Shown piece after piece: positions 1 to 5,441 of a DNA stretch of 10,947 nt. Position 1 is the first letter of the stretch. Each line of letters starts with the position of its first letter. The notes under the pieces were generated by a model. That model saw only the letters and a program-made list of their open reading frames with translations, was not told where the DNA came from and did not search any database. A program made the translations under genes and the position numbers. The DNA is from Candidatus Kuenenia stuttgartensis (GTDB lineage Bacteria > Bacteroidota > Bacteroidia > Flavobacteriales_D > Crocinitomicaceae): positions 1-10,947 of the forward strand of contig CALPRR020000073.1 of assembly GCA_943326025.2 (NCBI GenBank). Reading direction: 5' to 3'.

Positions 1-83
1 AAGATAAATTAATTGAGCAATTAGAAAAGCGAATTGAAAATCTAGAAAGCGAAGTTTTATTCCTAAGGTCGTTAGTTAAATAA
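1..83 (+). CDS. 3' end of a gene with a coiled-coil C-terminus (partial)
   Basis: Reading from base 3, the frame is open for 26 codons and stops at TAA 81-83; the start lies outside the window. The visible residues are highly charged with leucine or isoleucine at heptad-like spacing (LIEQLEKRIENLESEV, then LFLRSLVK), which is a short coiled coil at the extreme C-terminus. Such tails are common on small helix-turn-helix (XRE-type) regulators, where they drive oligomerisation, but no DNA-binding domain is visible, so that identity is only a guess. The gene converges on the thioredoxin gene and shares a palindromic terminator with it. Confidence 0.55.
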   Translation, partial: DKLIEQLEKRIENLESEVLFLRSLVK

Positions 84-107
84 TACAAAATTTTATTATC
101 CTTTTTC

Positions 108-151
108 AAAAATAGCTAGGGATGCGATTAATCGCATCCCTAGCTATTTTT
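108..151. terminator. Bidirectional intrinsic terminator, 44-bp perfect palindrome
   Basis: Bases 108-129 and 130-151 are exact reverse complements (22-bp arms, no mismatch; the centre reads GATTAATC). The inner part of each arm is GC-rich (AGGGATGCG / CGCATCCCT) and each outer end is a five-base A or T tract, so a hairpin followed by U residues forms on either strand. It sits between the stops of two convergent genes (81-83 and 164-166), which is where a shared terminator is expected. Confidence 0.85.
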
Positions 152-163
152 AATTACGAATTT

Positions 164-463
164 CTAAACCGATTCAATTTTCTGTTTCAATGTACTTACA
201 CTCATTCCACCGCTTTGTTTCCAAATTAACTTTCCATTTTTGAATAAGATAAACGTAGGAACGCCACGAATTTGAAATTTATCAGCCACTGCAGGATTTT
301 TATCGACATCGATTTTTAGGATGTTGACTTTATTTCCCATTTTTTGTTTTAACTCGTCTAAAACAGGGTGCATCATTTTACAAGGTCCGCACCAAGTGGC
401 ATAAAAATCCACCAAGGTTGGTGTTTCTGATTTTATGATTTCATTGAATTTTCCCATTTTCAT
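164..463 (-). CDS. Thioredoxin
   Basis: This is a 99-residue single-domain thioredoxin, a cytoplasmic disulfide reductase normally recycled by thioredoxin reductase. The active site WCGPC is at residues 24-28, with catalytic cysteines 25 and 28. The loop proline that packs against the active site is in VPT at 68-70, and a late glycine pair (85-86) fits the last beta strand. The length is slightly below the usual 105 or so because the N-terminal strand is short. There is no signal peptide, so a cytoplasmic role is favoured over a periplasmic TlpA/ResA-like one. The start at 463 is followed by a second Met two codons later, which is also possible. A TAAATTTG box lies 11 bases upstream, so it may be transcribed on its own although the phosphoesterase gene precedes it on the same strand. 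I assign no symbol because genomes of this group carry several thioredoxin paralogues. Confidence 0.93.
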   Translation of the reverse strand: MKMGKFNEIIKSETPTLVDFYATWCGPCKMMHPVLDELKQKMGNKVNILKIDVDKNPAVADKFQIRGVPTFILFKNGKLIWKQSGGMSVSTLKQKIESV

Positions 464-474
464 TTATTTATTCA

Positions 475-482
475 CAAATTTA
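475..482 (-). promoter_or_regulatory. Bacteroidota -7 box upstream of thioredoxin
   Basis: On the minus strand this reads TAAATTTG, an exact match to TAnnTTTG, ending 11 bases before the ATG. I see no TTG at the expected -33 distance, so only half of the promoter is supported. It would give thioredoxin a very short leader. Confidence 0.45.
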
Positions 483-527
483 AGTCGTTTGAGTTTATGG
501 CTGTGTAACTTTGATAACATTGAAAAT

Positions 528-1778
528 TTACGCTTTCACCAATTCAATCACCGTGATTTCTGGAAGGATGCCTACTCTTCCAGGGAAACCTAAGAAACCA
601 AAGCCACGGTTAACATAAATATATTTTCCTTTTTTCTCATAAGCTCCAGCCCATTGAGGGTAAATATATTTCGAAGGACTCCATTTGAATCCTGGGATTT
701 CAATCCCAAATTGCATTCCGTGCGTGTGTCCTGAAAGTGTTAAATGAATATGTTTATCGTGATCCAAGGTTACTGCATCCCAATGTGATGGATCGTGAGA
801 CAATAAAATTTTGAATAAATCGTCTTCTAGATTTTCAGTTGCTTTGTTTAAATCGCCATGTTTAACAAACCCTTTTTTACCCCAATTTTCAACGCCGATT
901 AACGCCATTTTTTCGCCGTCTTTTTCGATGTGTAAATGTTCGTTTAGCAATAATTTGAACCCAATTTTTTCATGAACTTTTTTCAAATTCTCTAAGTTCT
1001 GAGCTTTCTCCTCTGCTGTTGGCCATGGGATATAATCGCCATAATCATGATTTCCTAGAATAGAATAACTTCCATAAGGAGCCGTTAATTGACTAAAATG
1101 TTCAATCCAATCATTCATCTCTTCCGCATGATTGTTTACTAAATCTCCCGTGAAAACCATTAAATCACTTTTTTGAGATTTCGCAATATCAATACCTCTT
1201 TGAACCGCAATCGGATCATCAAAACTTCCTGAATGAATATCAGATAATTGTGTAATTGTAAATCCATGAAAGGCTTCAGGTAAATCTCTGAACGCTAATT
1301 TCACACGATGTACACGGTAATCATATTTCCCTTTTACAACTCCGTAAAGTGTTCCGATGAACGGAATTGATGCGATGCTTAACCCAACAATACTCACAAA
1401 TTTTCGACGCTCAGGTAAAAAATTTCCTTGTTTTGTGATCCCATTCATTTTTGTTACAACAAAAGAATAAGTCCCTTGCACAAATCGAGCAATATCTTCA
1501 ATTAATAAAAATGGCGTTACAACTAATTTTGGAACAAGAATGATGATCATCGCCCCCATGATCCAGTTGAAATTCTTATTCGGACCATGCGAAAATTTTC
1601 CTGTAGCTCCAAGATAAAGAATAATTAAAATCAATGTGATATCAACGATCCAATAAGCCCAAAGAATGATTGAACTAGTTGTACTGTTCATTCCGCTAAC
1701 AACTGTTTTCACAGCTTGAAAAACATATAAATCTACTAGCAACCAAATAACGGTTACAATCAAAAAACGAGTTAACAT
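528..1778 (-). CDS. Membrane-anchored metallophosphoesterase (YaeI-like)
   Basis: This 416-residue protein has an N-terminal membrane part and a calcineurin-like phosphoesterase domain. Hydrophobic segments lie near residues 5-25, 36-57, 72-93 and 128-147, followed by the catalytic domain from about 170 to 413. The dimetal-site motifs appear in the standard order: SDIH (D180, H182), GD (211-212), GNHD (N243, H244), SHDP (H329) and GHTH (H351, H353). This matches the YaeI/YkuE type of phosphodiesterase, some of which act on lipid or envelope substrates; the substrate here cannot be read from sequence. By analogy the catalytic domain may face the periplasm, but the topology is not certain. It lies 170 bases downstream of the AHSA1-type gene on the same strand and has a near-consensus -7 box, so it may start its own transcript. 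The family call is firm and the substrate is unknown. Confidence 0.9.
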   Translation of the reverse strand: MLTRFLIVTVIWLLVDLYVFQAVKTVVSGMNSTTSSIILWAYWIVDITLILIILYLGATGKFSHGPNKNFNWIMGAMIIILVPKLVVTPFLLIEDIARFVQGTYSFVVTKMNGITKQGNFLPERRKFVSIVGLSIASIPFIGTLYGVVKGKYDYRVHRVKLAFRDLPEAFHGFTITQLSDIHSGSFDDPIAVQRGIDIAKSQKSDLMVFTGDLVNNHAEEMNDWIEHFSQLTAPYGSYSILGNHDYGDYIPWPTAEEKAQNLENLKKVHEKIGFKLLLNEHLHIEKDGEKMALIGVENWGKKGFVKHGDLNKATENLEDDLFKILLSHDPSHWDAVTLDHDKHIHLTLSGHTHGMQFGIEIPGFKWSPSKYIYPQWAGAYEKKGKYIYVNRGFGFLGFPGRVGILPEITVIELVKA

Positions 1779-1795
1779 GTGTGTCTATTTTACTA

Positions 1796-1803
1796 CGAAG
1801 ATA
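1796..1803 (-). promoter_or_regulatory. Possible -7 box of the metallophosphoesterase gene
   Basis: The minus strand reads TATCTTCG, one base off TAnnTTTG, 17 bases before the ATG at 1778. No -33 TTG is visible. The placement resembles the better boxes at 475 and 5407, but a one-mismatch match in AT-rich DNA is weak evidence. Confidence 0.25.
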
Positions 1804-1814
1804 ATTCCTTTGTT

Positions 1815-1877
1815 TTATTTTGAAAATGGAATATCGATGAAAGGTGGATTGATGAGGGTGAAATGGGGTTTCGGCAT
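1815..1877 (-). CDS. Possible 20-residue leader peptide or gene remnant
   Basis: An ATG at 1875-1877 opens a 20-codon frame that stops at TAA 1815-1817, beginning MPKPHFTLINPP and ending IPFSK. What makes it notable is an ideal Shine-Dalgarno sequence 7 bases upstream, while no other start in the window has one this strong. It uses more C-ending codons (CCC, TTC, ACC, CTC, ATC) than its AT-rich neighbours. It lies in the gap between the AHSA1-type gene and the phosphoesterase gene, on the same strand, and ends 36 bases before the latter. It could be a leader peptide, the surviving 5' end of a lost gene, or chance. I recognise no family; LINPP recalls the N-termini of some B12-binding radical SAM proteins, but that is too short to rely on. 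Confidence 0.25.
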   Translation of the reverse strand: MPKPHFTLINPPFIDIPFSK

Positions 1878-1882
1878 TGCTC

Positions 1883-1891
1883 AACCTCCTT
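1883..1891 (-). promoter_or_regulatory. Strong Shine-Dalgarno sequence before a 20-codon ORF
   Basis: The minus strand reads AAGGAGGTT, containing the full AGGAGG complement of the 16S rRNA 3' end, spaced 7 bases from the ATG at 1875-1877. Bacteroidota genes usually lack such sites, and the other starts in this window do too. Confidence 0.4.
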
Positions 1892-1948
1892 CAATAAACT
1901 TCTAGATTTACGAAGCGACTATTATGAAAAATGAAAATAAAATCAATC

Positions 1949-2365
1949 TTACAATGTCTCCACATATTTCTTAAAATTATCCAAAATCATTTGCCATCCT
2001 TGTTGTTGCATTTCAATTGGATTTTGATTTTCTGGGTCAAAGATTTCTGTAACGGTTACGAAGCCATCTTTCTCTTCGAAAATAACTGCTATTTCTCGTT
2101 TATCTTCTAAGATGTAATCATATCGTTTGTGAAGTTCTAAAAAAGTATATTCTCCTTCGAAATCAAAACCAAAACTTTGATTTTTCGCTTCCATTCTCGT
2201 CATGAATTTTCCACCAACTCTCAAATCATTCGTTGCTTTTGGAGCATGCCAATCTGGACTTGCAAAATACCAATTTGTAATGTGTTCTGGTAATGTCATT
2301 GCATTCCAAACTTTTTCTAAAGTTGAGTTTATAGAAACTTGTACTGTGATTTTTTCTCCGCTCAT
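1949..2365 (-). CDS. AHSA1/SRPBCC-domain protein
   Basis: This 138-residue protein covers one START-like SRPBCC fold of the Activator of Hsp90 ATPase homologue 1 family. Family features include VWNAMTLPEHITNWY (residues 19-33), the LRVGGKF turn (49-54), the EGEYTF strand (70-75) and the C-terminal helix GWQMILDNFKKYVE (123-136). These bacterial proteins form a hydrophobic ligand cavity and mostly have no known function; some are stress-related or sit beside VOC proteins or ArsR regulators. Here it follows the VOC gene with a 10-base gap on the same strand and is almost certainly co-transcribed with it. There is no signal peptide, so it is cytoplasmic. The pairing of VOC with SRPBCC suggests a common small-molecule or stress role, which is inference only. 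Confidence 0.88.
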   Translation of the reverse strand: MSGEKITVQVSINSTLEKVWNAMTLPEHITNWYFASPDWHAPKATNDLRVGGKFMTRMEAKNQSFGFDFEGEYTFLELHKRYDYILEDKREIAVIFEEKDGFVTVTEIFDPENQNPIEMQQQGWQMILDNFKKYVETL

Positions 2366-2375
2366 ATTTATTCGT

Positions 2376-2843
2376 TTATCTATATTTTTCTGTTGCGTTT
2401 TTTAACGTTTCAATATCCAATTTTTTCATTTGACGCATGGCAGTCATTCCTTCTGGATAACGAATGTATTCTCCCAACGTCGAAGGAATTATTTGCCAAG
2501 TAATACCAAATTTATCGGTAATCCATCCGCACATTAATTCTTGTCCTTCCGCTAAAAATTGCTCCCAATAATAATCGATTTCTGTTTGATTATCGCATGA
2601 AACAAAAAATGAAATCGATGGGTTAAACGTATACATCGGACCAGCATTGATCGCCTGAAAATCCTGATTATTGATTTTGAACGAAGCTCCAAACACTTTT
2701 TTGTGTTCTCCTTCACCCATACTTTGCAACGATTGGATTTCAAAATTTTTAAAAATAGATTTATAAAAATCCAATGCTTGTTCTAAATTATCATTGAACC
2801 ACAAAAAAGGTGTGATTGAATTGGTTGCTTTGTCTTTTGTCAT
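2376..2843 (-). CDS. VOC-superfamily protein, PhnB/3-demethylubiquinone-like
   Basis: This 155-residue protein matches the PhnB-like branch of the vicinal oxygen chelate fold (the domain named after 3-demethylubiquinone-9 3-methyltransferase, although most members are not that enzyme). Diagnostic stretches are ITPFLWFNDNLEQALDFYKSIF (10-31), GASFKINNQDFQAINAGP (52-69), SISFFVSCDNQTEIDYYW (76-93), CGWITDKFGITWQIIP (105-120) and the terminal QMKKLDI (138-144). It starts 6 bases after the ispD stop and ends 10 bases before the AHSA1-type gene, so the three probably share a transcript. Members are small cytoplasmic dimers whose substrates are largely unknown. The family call is firm, and no reaction can be assigned. 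Confidence 0.88.
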   Translation of the reverse strand: MTKDKATNSITPFLWFNDNLEQALDFYKSIFKNFEIQSLQSMGEGEHKKVFGASFKINNQDFQAINAGPMYTFNPSISFFVSCDNQTEIDYYWEQFLAEGQELMCGWITDKFGITWQIIPSTLGEYIRYPEGMTAMRQMKKLDIETLKNATEKYR

Positions 2844-2849
2844 GATGAT

Positions 2850-3500
2850 TTATATTATTTCACCTATTTTTAAATCCAATGGAGTTGTAATCTTAATATT
2901 TTCTTCATTTCCATCACACAAGAACACTTCAAAACCAGCTTCTTCAACCAAACTGGCATCATCAGTAATTGCTTCATGAAAAGGAATTGAATAGGCTTTT
3001 TCTATGATTTCTTTTTGAAATACCTGAGGTGTTTGAACATTCACAAATTCACTTCGTTTTACAGCAATTGATTGACCGCTTTTCACTTGTCTAAGCGATT
3101 CTTTTAATGGTAAAGTTGGAATTGCTGAACCTTTTTGTTTTGCTAATTCAATGGTTTTATGAATGGTTTCTTTGCTTACAAAAGGTCGAACGCCATCGTG
3201 AATAGCGATAATATTGTGATTGCAAAAGGAGATAGCATTTTTTATTGAATCATAACGTTCAACGCCACCATCAACCAATTGATGATTGATTCTAAAGTCA
3301 TGTATTTCAATCAATTCATTCCAAAAAGAAATCCAATCTGAAGGCAAAGTGACGATAATTTGACAAGTTGCATCAAACTCATAAAAACGTTGAATCGTTC
3401 GCATCAATATCGGCAATCCTTTTATTTCAATAAATTGCTTCGGTATCGAACTTCCCATTCGTTTACCAATTCCACCTGCTGTTATGATTACTGAGAACAT
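2850..3500 (-). CDS. ispD: 2-C-methyl-D-erythritol 4-phosphate cytidylyltransferase
   Basis: IspD joins CTP to 2-C-methyl-D-erythritol 4-phosphate, the third step of the MEP route to isoprenoid precursors, in the cytoplasm. The 216 residues show the nucleotide-binding signature ITAGGIGKRMGSSIPKQF (6-23), with R14 and K21 at the CTP-binding positions. GGVERYDSIKNAI (78-90), HDGVRPFVS (101-109) and TPQVFQ (157-162) follow. R149 and K203 (NIKIT) fit the two basic substrate-binding residues, and S135 stands where the E. coli enzyme has a threonine. It is slightly shorter than the 225-235 typical of the family, mainly at the ends, but looks intact. The start at 3500 gives the expected N-terminal strand. 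No ispF is adjacent; instead it heads a run with VOC and AHSA1-type genes. Upstream lies a heptanucleotide repeat array and, beyond it, the terminator of the previous unit. Confidence 0.95.
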   Translation of the reverse strand: MFSVIITAGGIGKRMGSSIPKQFIEIKGLPILMRTIQRFYEFDATCQIIVTLPSDWISFWNELIEIHDFRINHQLVDGGVERYDSIKNAISFCNHNIIAIHDGVRPFVSKETIHKTIELAKQKGSAIPTLPLKESLRQVKSGQSIAVKRSEFVNVQTPQVFQKEIIEKAYSIPFHEAITDDASLVEEAGFEVFLCDGNEENIKITTPLDLKIGEII

Positions 3501-3512
3501 TTTTATTGAGAA

Positions 3513-3568
3513 ATTAGATATTAGATATTAGAAACTAGACTTTAGACTTTAGAAACTAGATATTAGAC
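3513..3568. repeat. Tandem heptanucleotide array, 8 units of WYTAGAN
   Basis: Eight contiguous 7-base units cover 56 bp: ATTAGAT, ATTAGAT, ATTAGAA, ACTAGAC, TTTAGAC, TTTAGAA, ACTAGAT, ATTAGAC. Positions 3-6 of each unit (TAGA) never vary, while positions 1, 2 and 7 do. The last-base pattern (T,A,C then C,A,T) and the ACTAGA unit at units 4 and 7 suggest an overlaid 21-bp period. The array begins 12 bases upstream of the ispD start and lies between it and the terminator of the preceding gene. Only a transcription start beyond 3568 would place it in the ispD 5' leader. Confidence 0.9.
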
Positions 3569-3576
3569 TTTCTTAC

Positions 3577-3583
3577 CAAAGTA
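3577..3583 (-). promoter_or_regulatory. Possible -7-like box upstream of ispD
   Basis: The minus strand reads TACTTTG, one base shorter than TAnnTTTG, just downstream of the preceding terminator and about 77 bases before the ispD start. The same TACTTTG occurs at 3857-3863 before the 63-residue gene. If it is used, the heptanucleotide array would lie in the ispD leader. Confidence 0.2.
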
Positions 3584-3587
3584 GGGC

Positions 3588-3622
3588 AAAAAAAAAGTTG
3601 TCAAACCGAAGTATGACAACTT
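3588..3622 (-). terminator. Rho-independent terminator with UUCG tetraloop
   Basis: On the minus strand a 9-bp perfect stem (AAGTTGTCA at 3622-3614 with TGACAACTT at 3603-3595) encloses TACTTCGGTT, in which AC and GT can pair to leave the extra-stable C(UUCG)G loop. Nine T residues (3596-3588) begin within the last stem bases. It lies 22 bases after the stop of the 63-residue membrane protein gene and ends that unit before ispD. Confidence 0.85.
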
Positions 3623-3644
3623 ATATATCTTATAAATCAGTAAA

Positions 3645-3836
3645 TTATTTTAACTGATTAGGATCGTTTGCTGCTTGATCATTAAATTTCTTTTGGTATC
3701 TCAACCAATAAAATAGACCAAAGAAACCTAAAACTATAAGAGAATAGTTAAATAAGTTTCCAATGTTATCATACATCAAAAAGACAGTATTATATAAAAA
3801 ATCTCCTATTGCTTCAAATATTTTCGTAGAACTCAT
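3645..3836 (-). CDS. Small single-pass membrane protein, DUF6341-like
   Basis: A 63-residue protein with an amphipathic N-terminal half (FEAIGDFLYNTVFLMYDNI), one clear membrane helix at about residues 31-46 (YSLIVLGFFGLFYWLR) and a polar tail (QKKFNDQAANDPNQLK). The order of N-terminal amphipathic helix, membrane helix ending FxYWLxxxKKFND and short acidic tail resembles small flavobacterial membrane proteins that I associate with DUF6341; this is recognition by pattern, not a search. Its function is unknown. It sits 58 bases after rsmA on the same strand and has its own strong terminator, so it is either the last gene of the gatC-rsmA unit or a short unit of its own with a TACTTTG element (3857-3863). 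Confidence 0.75.
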   Translation of the reverse strand: MSSTKIFEAIGDFLYNTVFLMYDNIGNLFNYSLIVLGFFGLFYWLRYQKKFNDQAANDPNQLK

Positions 3837-3856
3837 GTTTCAATAATTTAATAGTA

Positions 3857-3863
3857 CAAAGTA
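3857..3863 (-). promoter_or_regulatory. Possible -7-like box before the 63-residue gene
   Basis: The minus strand reads TACTTTG about 20 bases before the ATG at 3836. It lacks one base of the TAnnTTTG spacing, so the match is imperfect. A TTG lies upstream on the same strand (TAATTG), but closer than the usual spacer. Confidence 0.25.
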
Positions 3864-3894
3864 AATAAAAAAACAATTAGTATGTTTAAAAAAG

Positions 3895-4695
3895 TTAAAT
3901 ATTTTCGTTTACTTTCCTAAATTTCTCTATTGCTTGTGTCAATTCGATGAAATCTTCCACTGATAAACGTTCAGGTCGAAGTGTTAGAAATGGATGTTCA
4001 AACGTTGGATCATTCACGACTGATTTAACAGAATTACGAATGGTTTTTCTTCGTTGGTTAAACGTTTGCTTAACTACCTGAATAAATAATTTTTCATCAC
4101 ATGGAAATGATTCACGGTTGTTTCGCGTGCAACGAATAACTCCCGATTTCACTTTTGGTGGTGGATTGAAAACATGTTCATCCACTGTAAAACAATATTC
4201 TATATCATAAAATGCCTGTAATAAAACGCTCATGATACCATACGTTTTAGAACCTGGCTTTTCCGCAACTCTTAATGCTACTTCTTTTTGAAACATTCCC
4301 ATAATTTCTGGGATTTGGTTTCTATGATCTAAACATTTAAAAAGAATTTGCGAAGAAATATTGTATGGAAAATTACCAACAACTGCATAAGGCTCATTCC
4401 CAAAAATTGGAAACATGTCCATTTTCAAGAAATCTCCTTCGATAATTTTACCTTCTAACTTTGGATAATGTTCTTTTAGATAAGCAATTGAATCACGATC
4501 TAAATCAATCACATGCAAATCAGAATCTTCTCTTTGCAATAAATATTCTGTGATAGCACCCATTCCTGGACCAATTTCTAGAACACGGTTACAACCGTTA
4601 TGACCTTTAAATTGTTGTGCGATTTTTAAACAAATATTTTTATCCGTCAAGAAATGTTGACCTAGATGTTTTTTTGCTCTAACGTGTTGGCTCAT
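3895..4695 (-). CDS. rsmA: 16S rRNA adenine(1518/1519)-dimethyltransferase
   Basis: RsmA (KsgA) transfers four methyl groups from S-adenosylmethionine to two adjacent adenines in the 3' hairpin of 16S rRNA during small-subunit maturation. The 266 residues contain all hallmarks: N-terminal RAKKHLGQHFLTD (6-18), SAM motif I VLEIGPGMGAITEYLL (38-53), the acidic motif II in HVIDLD (61-66), the GDFL motif (87-90), catalytic motif IV NFPYNISSQI (108-117; NFPY replaces NLPY in many Bacteroidota), FNPPPKVKSGVI (176-187) and C-terminal TFNQRRKTIRNSV (211-223). Length and order are normal. Its ATG overlaps the stop of the upstream DUF4286 gene (ATGA, 4 bases), which implies translational coupling. Loss of this enzyme typically gives kasugamycin resistance, the origin of its older name. 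Confidence 0.97.
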   Translation of the reverse strand: MSQHVRAKKHLGQHFLTDKNICLKIAQQFKGHNGCNRVLEIGPGMGAITEYLLQREDSDLHVIDLDRDSIAYLKEHYPKLEGKIIEGDFLKMDMFPIFGNEPYAVVGNFPYNISSQILFKCLDHRNQIPEIMGMFQKEVALRVAEKPGSKTYGIMSVLLQAFYDIEYCFTVDEHVFNPPPKVKSGVIRCTRNNRESFPCDEKLFIQVVKQTFNQRRKTIRNSVKSVVNDPTFEHPFLTLRPERLSVEDFIELTQAIEKFRKVNENI

Positions 4696-5009
4696 GCTTT
4701 TTTAAATTCTTCGATCACAGATAAAGTTGTGCGAAAAGCCGCAAATTTACCTCCGTAACGATTGGTGTGATCTGCTTGTAAAGCAGGTGCAAACTCTTCT
4801 TGATATTTGTCATAAAGTTCTTGAGATGGTGCTAAATACGTAATAGCGAACGTCATTCCACCTTCTTCTTCTCCATGAACTCTAGAAATTCTACTTTCAA
4901 TAAAACAACCAGTTTCTAAAACATCTGGAATATGAGAAGTTCTCATCCAATTCAACCAATCTTCATGTACATTCGGATCGATGCTTACTGTTACGTTATA
5001 TAATACCAT
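4692..5009 (-). CDS. DUF4286 family protein
   Basis: A 105-residue cytoplasmic protein matching DUF4286, a Bacteroidota-centred family of small alpha/beta proteins with no established function. Recognisable parts are the N-terminal strand MVLYNVTVSID (1-11), DWLNWMRTSHIPDVLETGCF (17-36), the central GGMTFAITYLA (50-60) and the near-C-terminal GGKFAAFRTTLSVIE (86-100). The fold resembles dimeric ferredoxin-like (ABM/DUF-type) proteins, which is inference. It lies between gatC and rsmA, with its stop overlapping the rsmA start by 4 bases, so the two are translationally coupled. That placement suggests, but does not show, a link to translation or ribosome maturation. Confidence 0.9.
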   Translation of the reverse strand: MVLYNVTVSIDPNVHEDWLNWMRTSHIPDVLETGCFIESRISRVHGEEEGGMTFAITYLAPSQELYDKYQEEFAPALQADHTNRYGGKFAAFRTTLSVIEEFKKA

Positions 5010-5029
5010 TTTAATAATTTTTTAGAAGT

Positions 5030-5055
5030 GTTGGCTTCGACTCAACTCAGCCAAC
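5030..5055. repeat. Palindromic element, copy 1 (CTTCGACT-type core)
   Basis: GTTGG (5030-5034) and CCAAC (5051-5055) are reverse complements flanking the core CTTCGACTCAACTCAG; the stem extends two more pairs (GGCT/AGCC) into the core to give 7 bp. The same core occurs inverted at 5073-5087 and again at 8378-8393. It lies in the gap between gatC and the DUF4286 gene. Confidence 0.8.
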
Positions 5056-5066
5056 AAAACTTTCAC

Positions 5067-5094
5067 AGTTTACTGAGCGGAGTCGAGGTAAACT
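5067..5094. repeat. Palindromic element, copy 2, inverted
   Basis: AGTTTAC (5067-5073) and GTAAACT (5088-5094) form a 7-bp stem around a core that on the minus strand reads CTCGACTCCGCTCAG, the copy 1 core in the opposite orientation. The right arm runs two bases into the gatC stop codon (TAG, 5093-5095), so the hairpin would form directly at the end of the gatC coding region. Confidence 0.8.
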
Positions 5095-5383
5095 ATTTGT
5101 CTAATACTTTCGGGATTCTGAAATAATCTGAATCTTTTTTAGGAGCATTTTTAAGTGCCTCTGTTTGTGTTAATGAAACCACAGGTTCATCTTCACGAAG
5201 CACGTTTATTTCTTCACTCATAAAAATTAAAGGTTCAACATTATCTGTTGGAACTTCAGACAATTTATCCATGAATGAAATGATGTTATTCATATCTTCC
5301 TTGATAGCTACTTTTTTGTCTCCTTCAAATTTTAAACGAGCTAAATGAGCAATGTGATCAACGATTTCGTCTGTAATCTTCAT
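5093..5383 (-). CDS. gatC: Asp-tRNA(Asn)/Glu-tRNA(Gln) amidotransferase subunit C
   Basis: GatC is the small subunit that stabilises the GatA amidase against GatB in GatCAB, which converts misacylated Glu-tRNA(Gln) or Asp-tRNA(Asn) to the correct aminoacyl-tRNA in the cytoplasm. The 96 residues are full length and carry the family pattern: IAHLARLKF (11-19), the helical region to about residue 42, the VEPL turn (49-52), LREDEP (62-67) and the C-terminal FRIPKVLD (88-95). gatA and gatB are not in the window, which is common because gat genes are often dispersed in this phylum. It opens a leftward unit with DUF4286 and rsmA, from a divergent promoter shared with the EamA transporter gene. Two palindromic repeat elements follow its stop directly. 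Confidence 0.95.
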   Translation of the reverse strand: MKITDEIVDHIAHLARLKFEGDKKVAIKEDMNNIISFMDKLSEVPTDNVEPLIFMSEEINVLREDEPVVSLTQTEALKNAPKKDSDYFRIPKVLDK

Positions 5384-5406
5384 CTTTAATTTTTAATTAT
5401 TCTTCA

Positions 5407-5414
5407 CAAAGATA
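5407..5414 (-). promoter_or_regulatory. -7 box of the gatC unit
   Basis: The minus strand reads TATCTTTG, an exact TAnnTTTG match, 23 bases before the gatC ATG at 5383. The nearest upstream TTG is only 12 bases away, closer than the usual -33 spacing. The box overlaps the left arm of a 9-bp inverted repeat whose right arm holds the transporter box. Confidence 0.55.
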
Positions 5415-5441
5415 AGAAGAAAGGTTCAAATCCTTATCTTT
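5408..5441. repeat. 9-bp inverted repeat in the divergent promoter
   Basis: AAAGATAAG (5408-5416) and CTTATCTTT (5433-5441) are exact reverse complements separated by 16 bases. Each arm carries most of the outward-facing -7 box for one of the two divergent genes (gatC leftward, the transporter rightward). Confidence 0.7.

Noticed and set aside
506..513. TAACTTTG on the plus strand, an exact -7 box match.
   Set aside because: It would drive transcription rightward, antisense into the phosphoesterase gene, and nothing with a gene-like start follows. An exact match to such a short AT-rich motif is expected by chance.
1696..1884. A 62-codon minus-strand frame starting with TTG, overlapping the phosphoesterase 5' end.
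   Set aside because: It has no recognisable domain, a rare start codon and overlaps the firmly identified gene. The nearby Shine-Dalgarno site is better placed for the ATG at 1875-1877.
3513..3568. Possible CRISPR array at the heptanucleotide repeat.
   Set aside because: Units are 7 bases, contiguous, with no spacers, and no cas gene is present.
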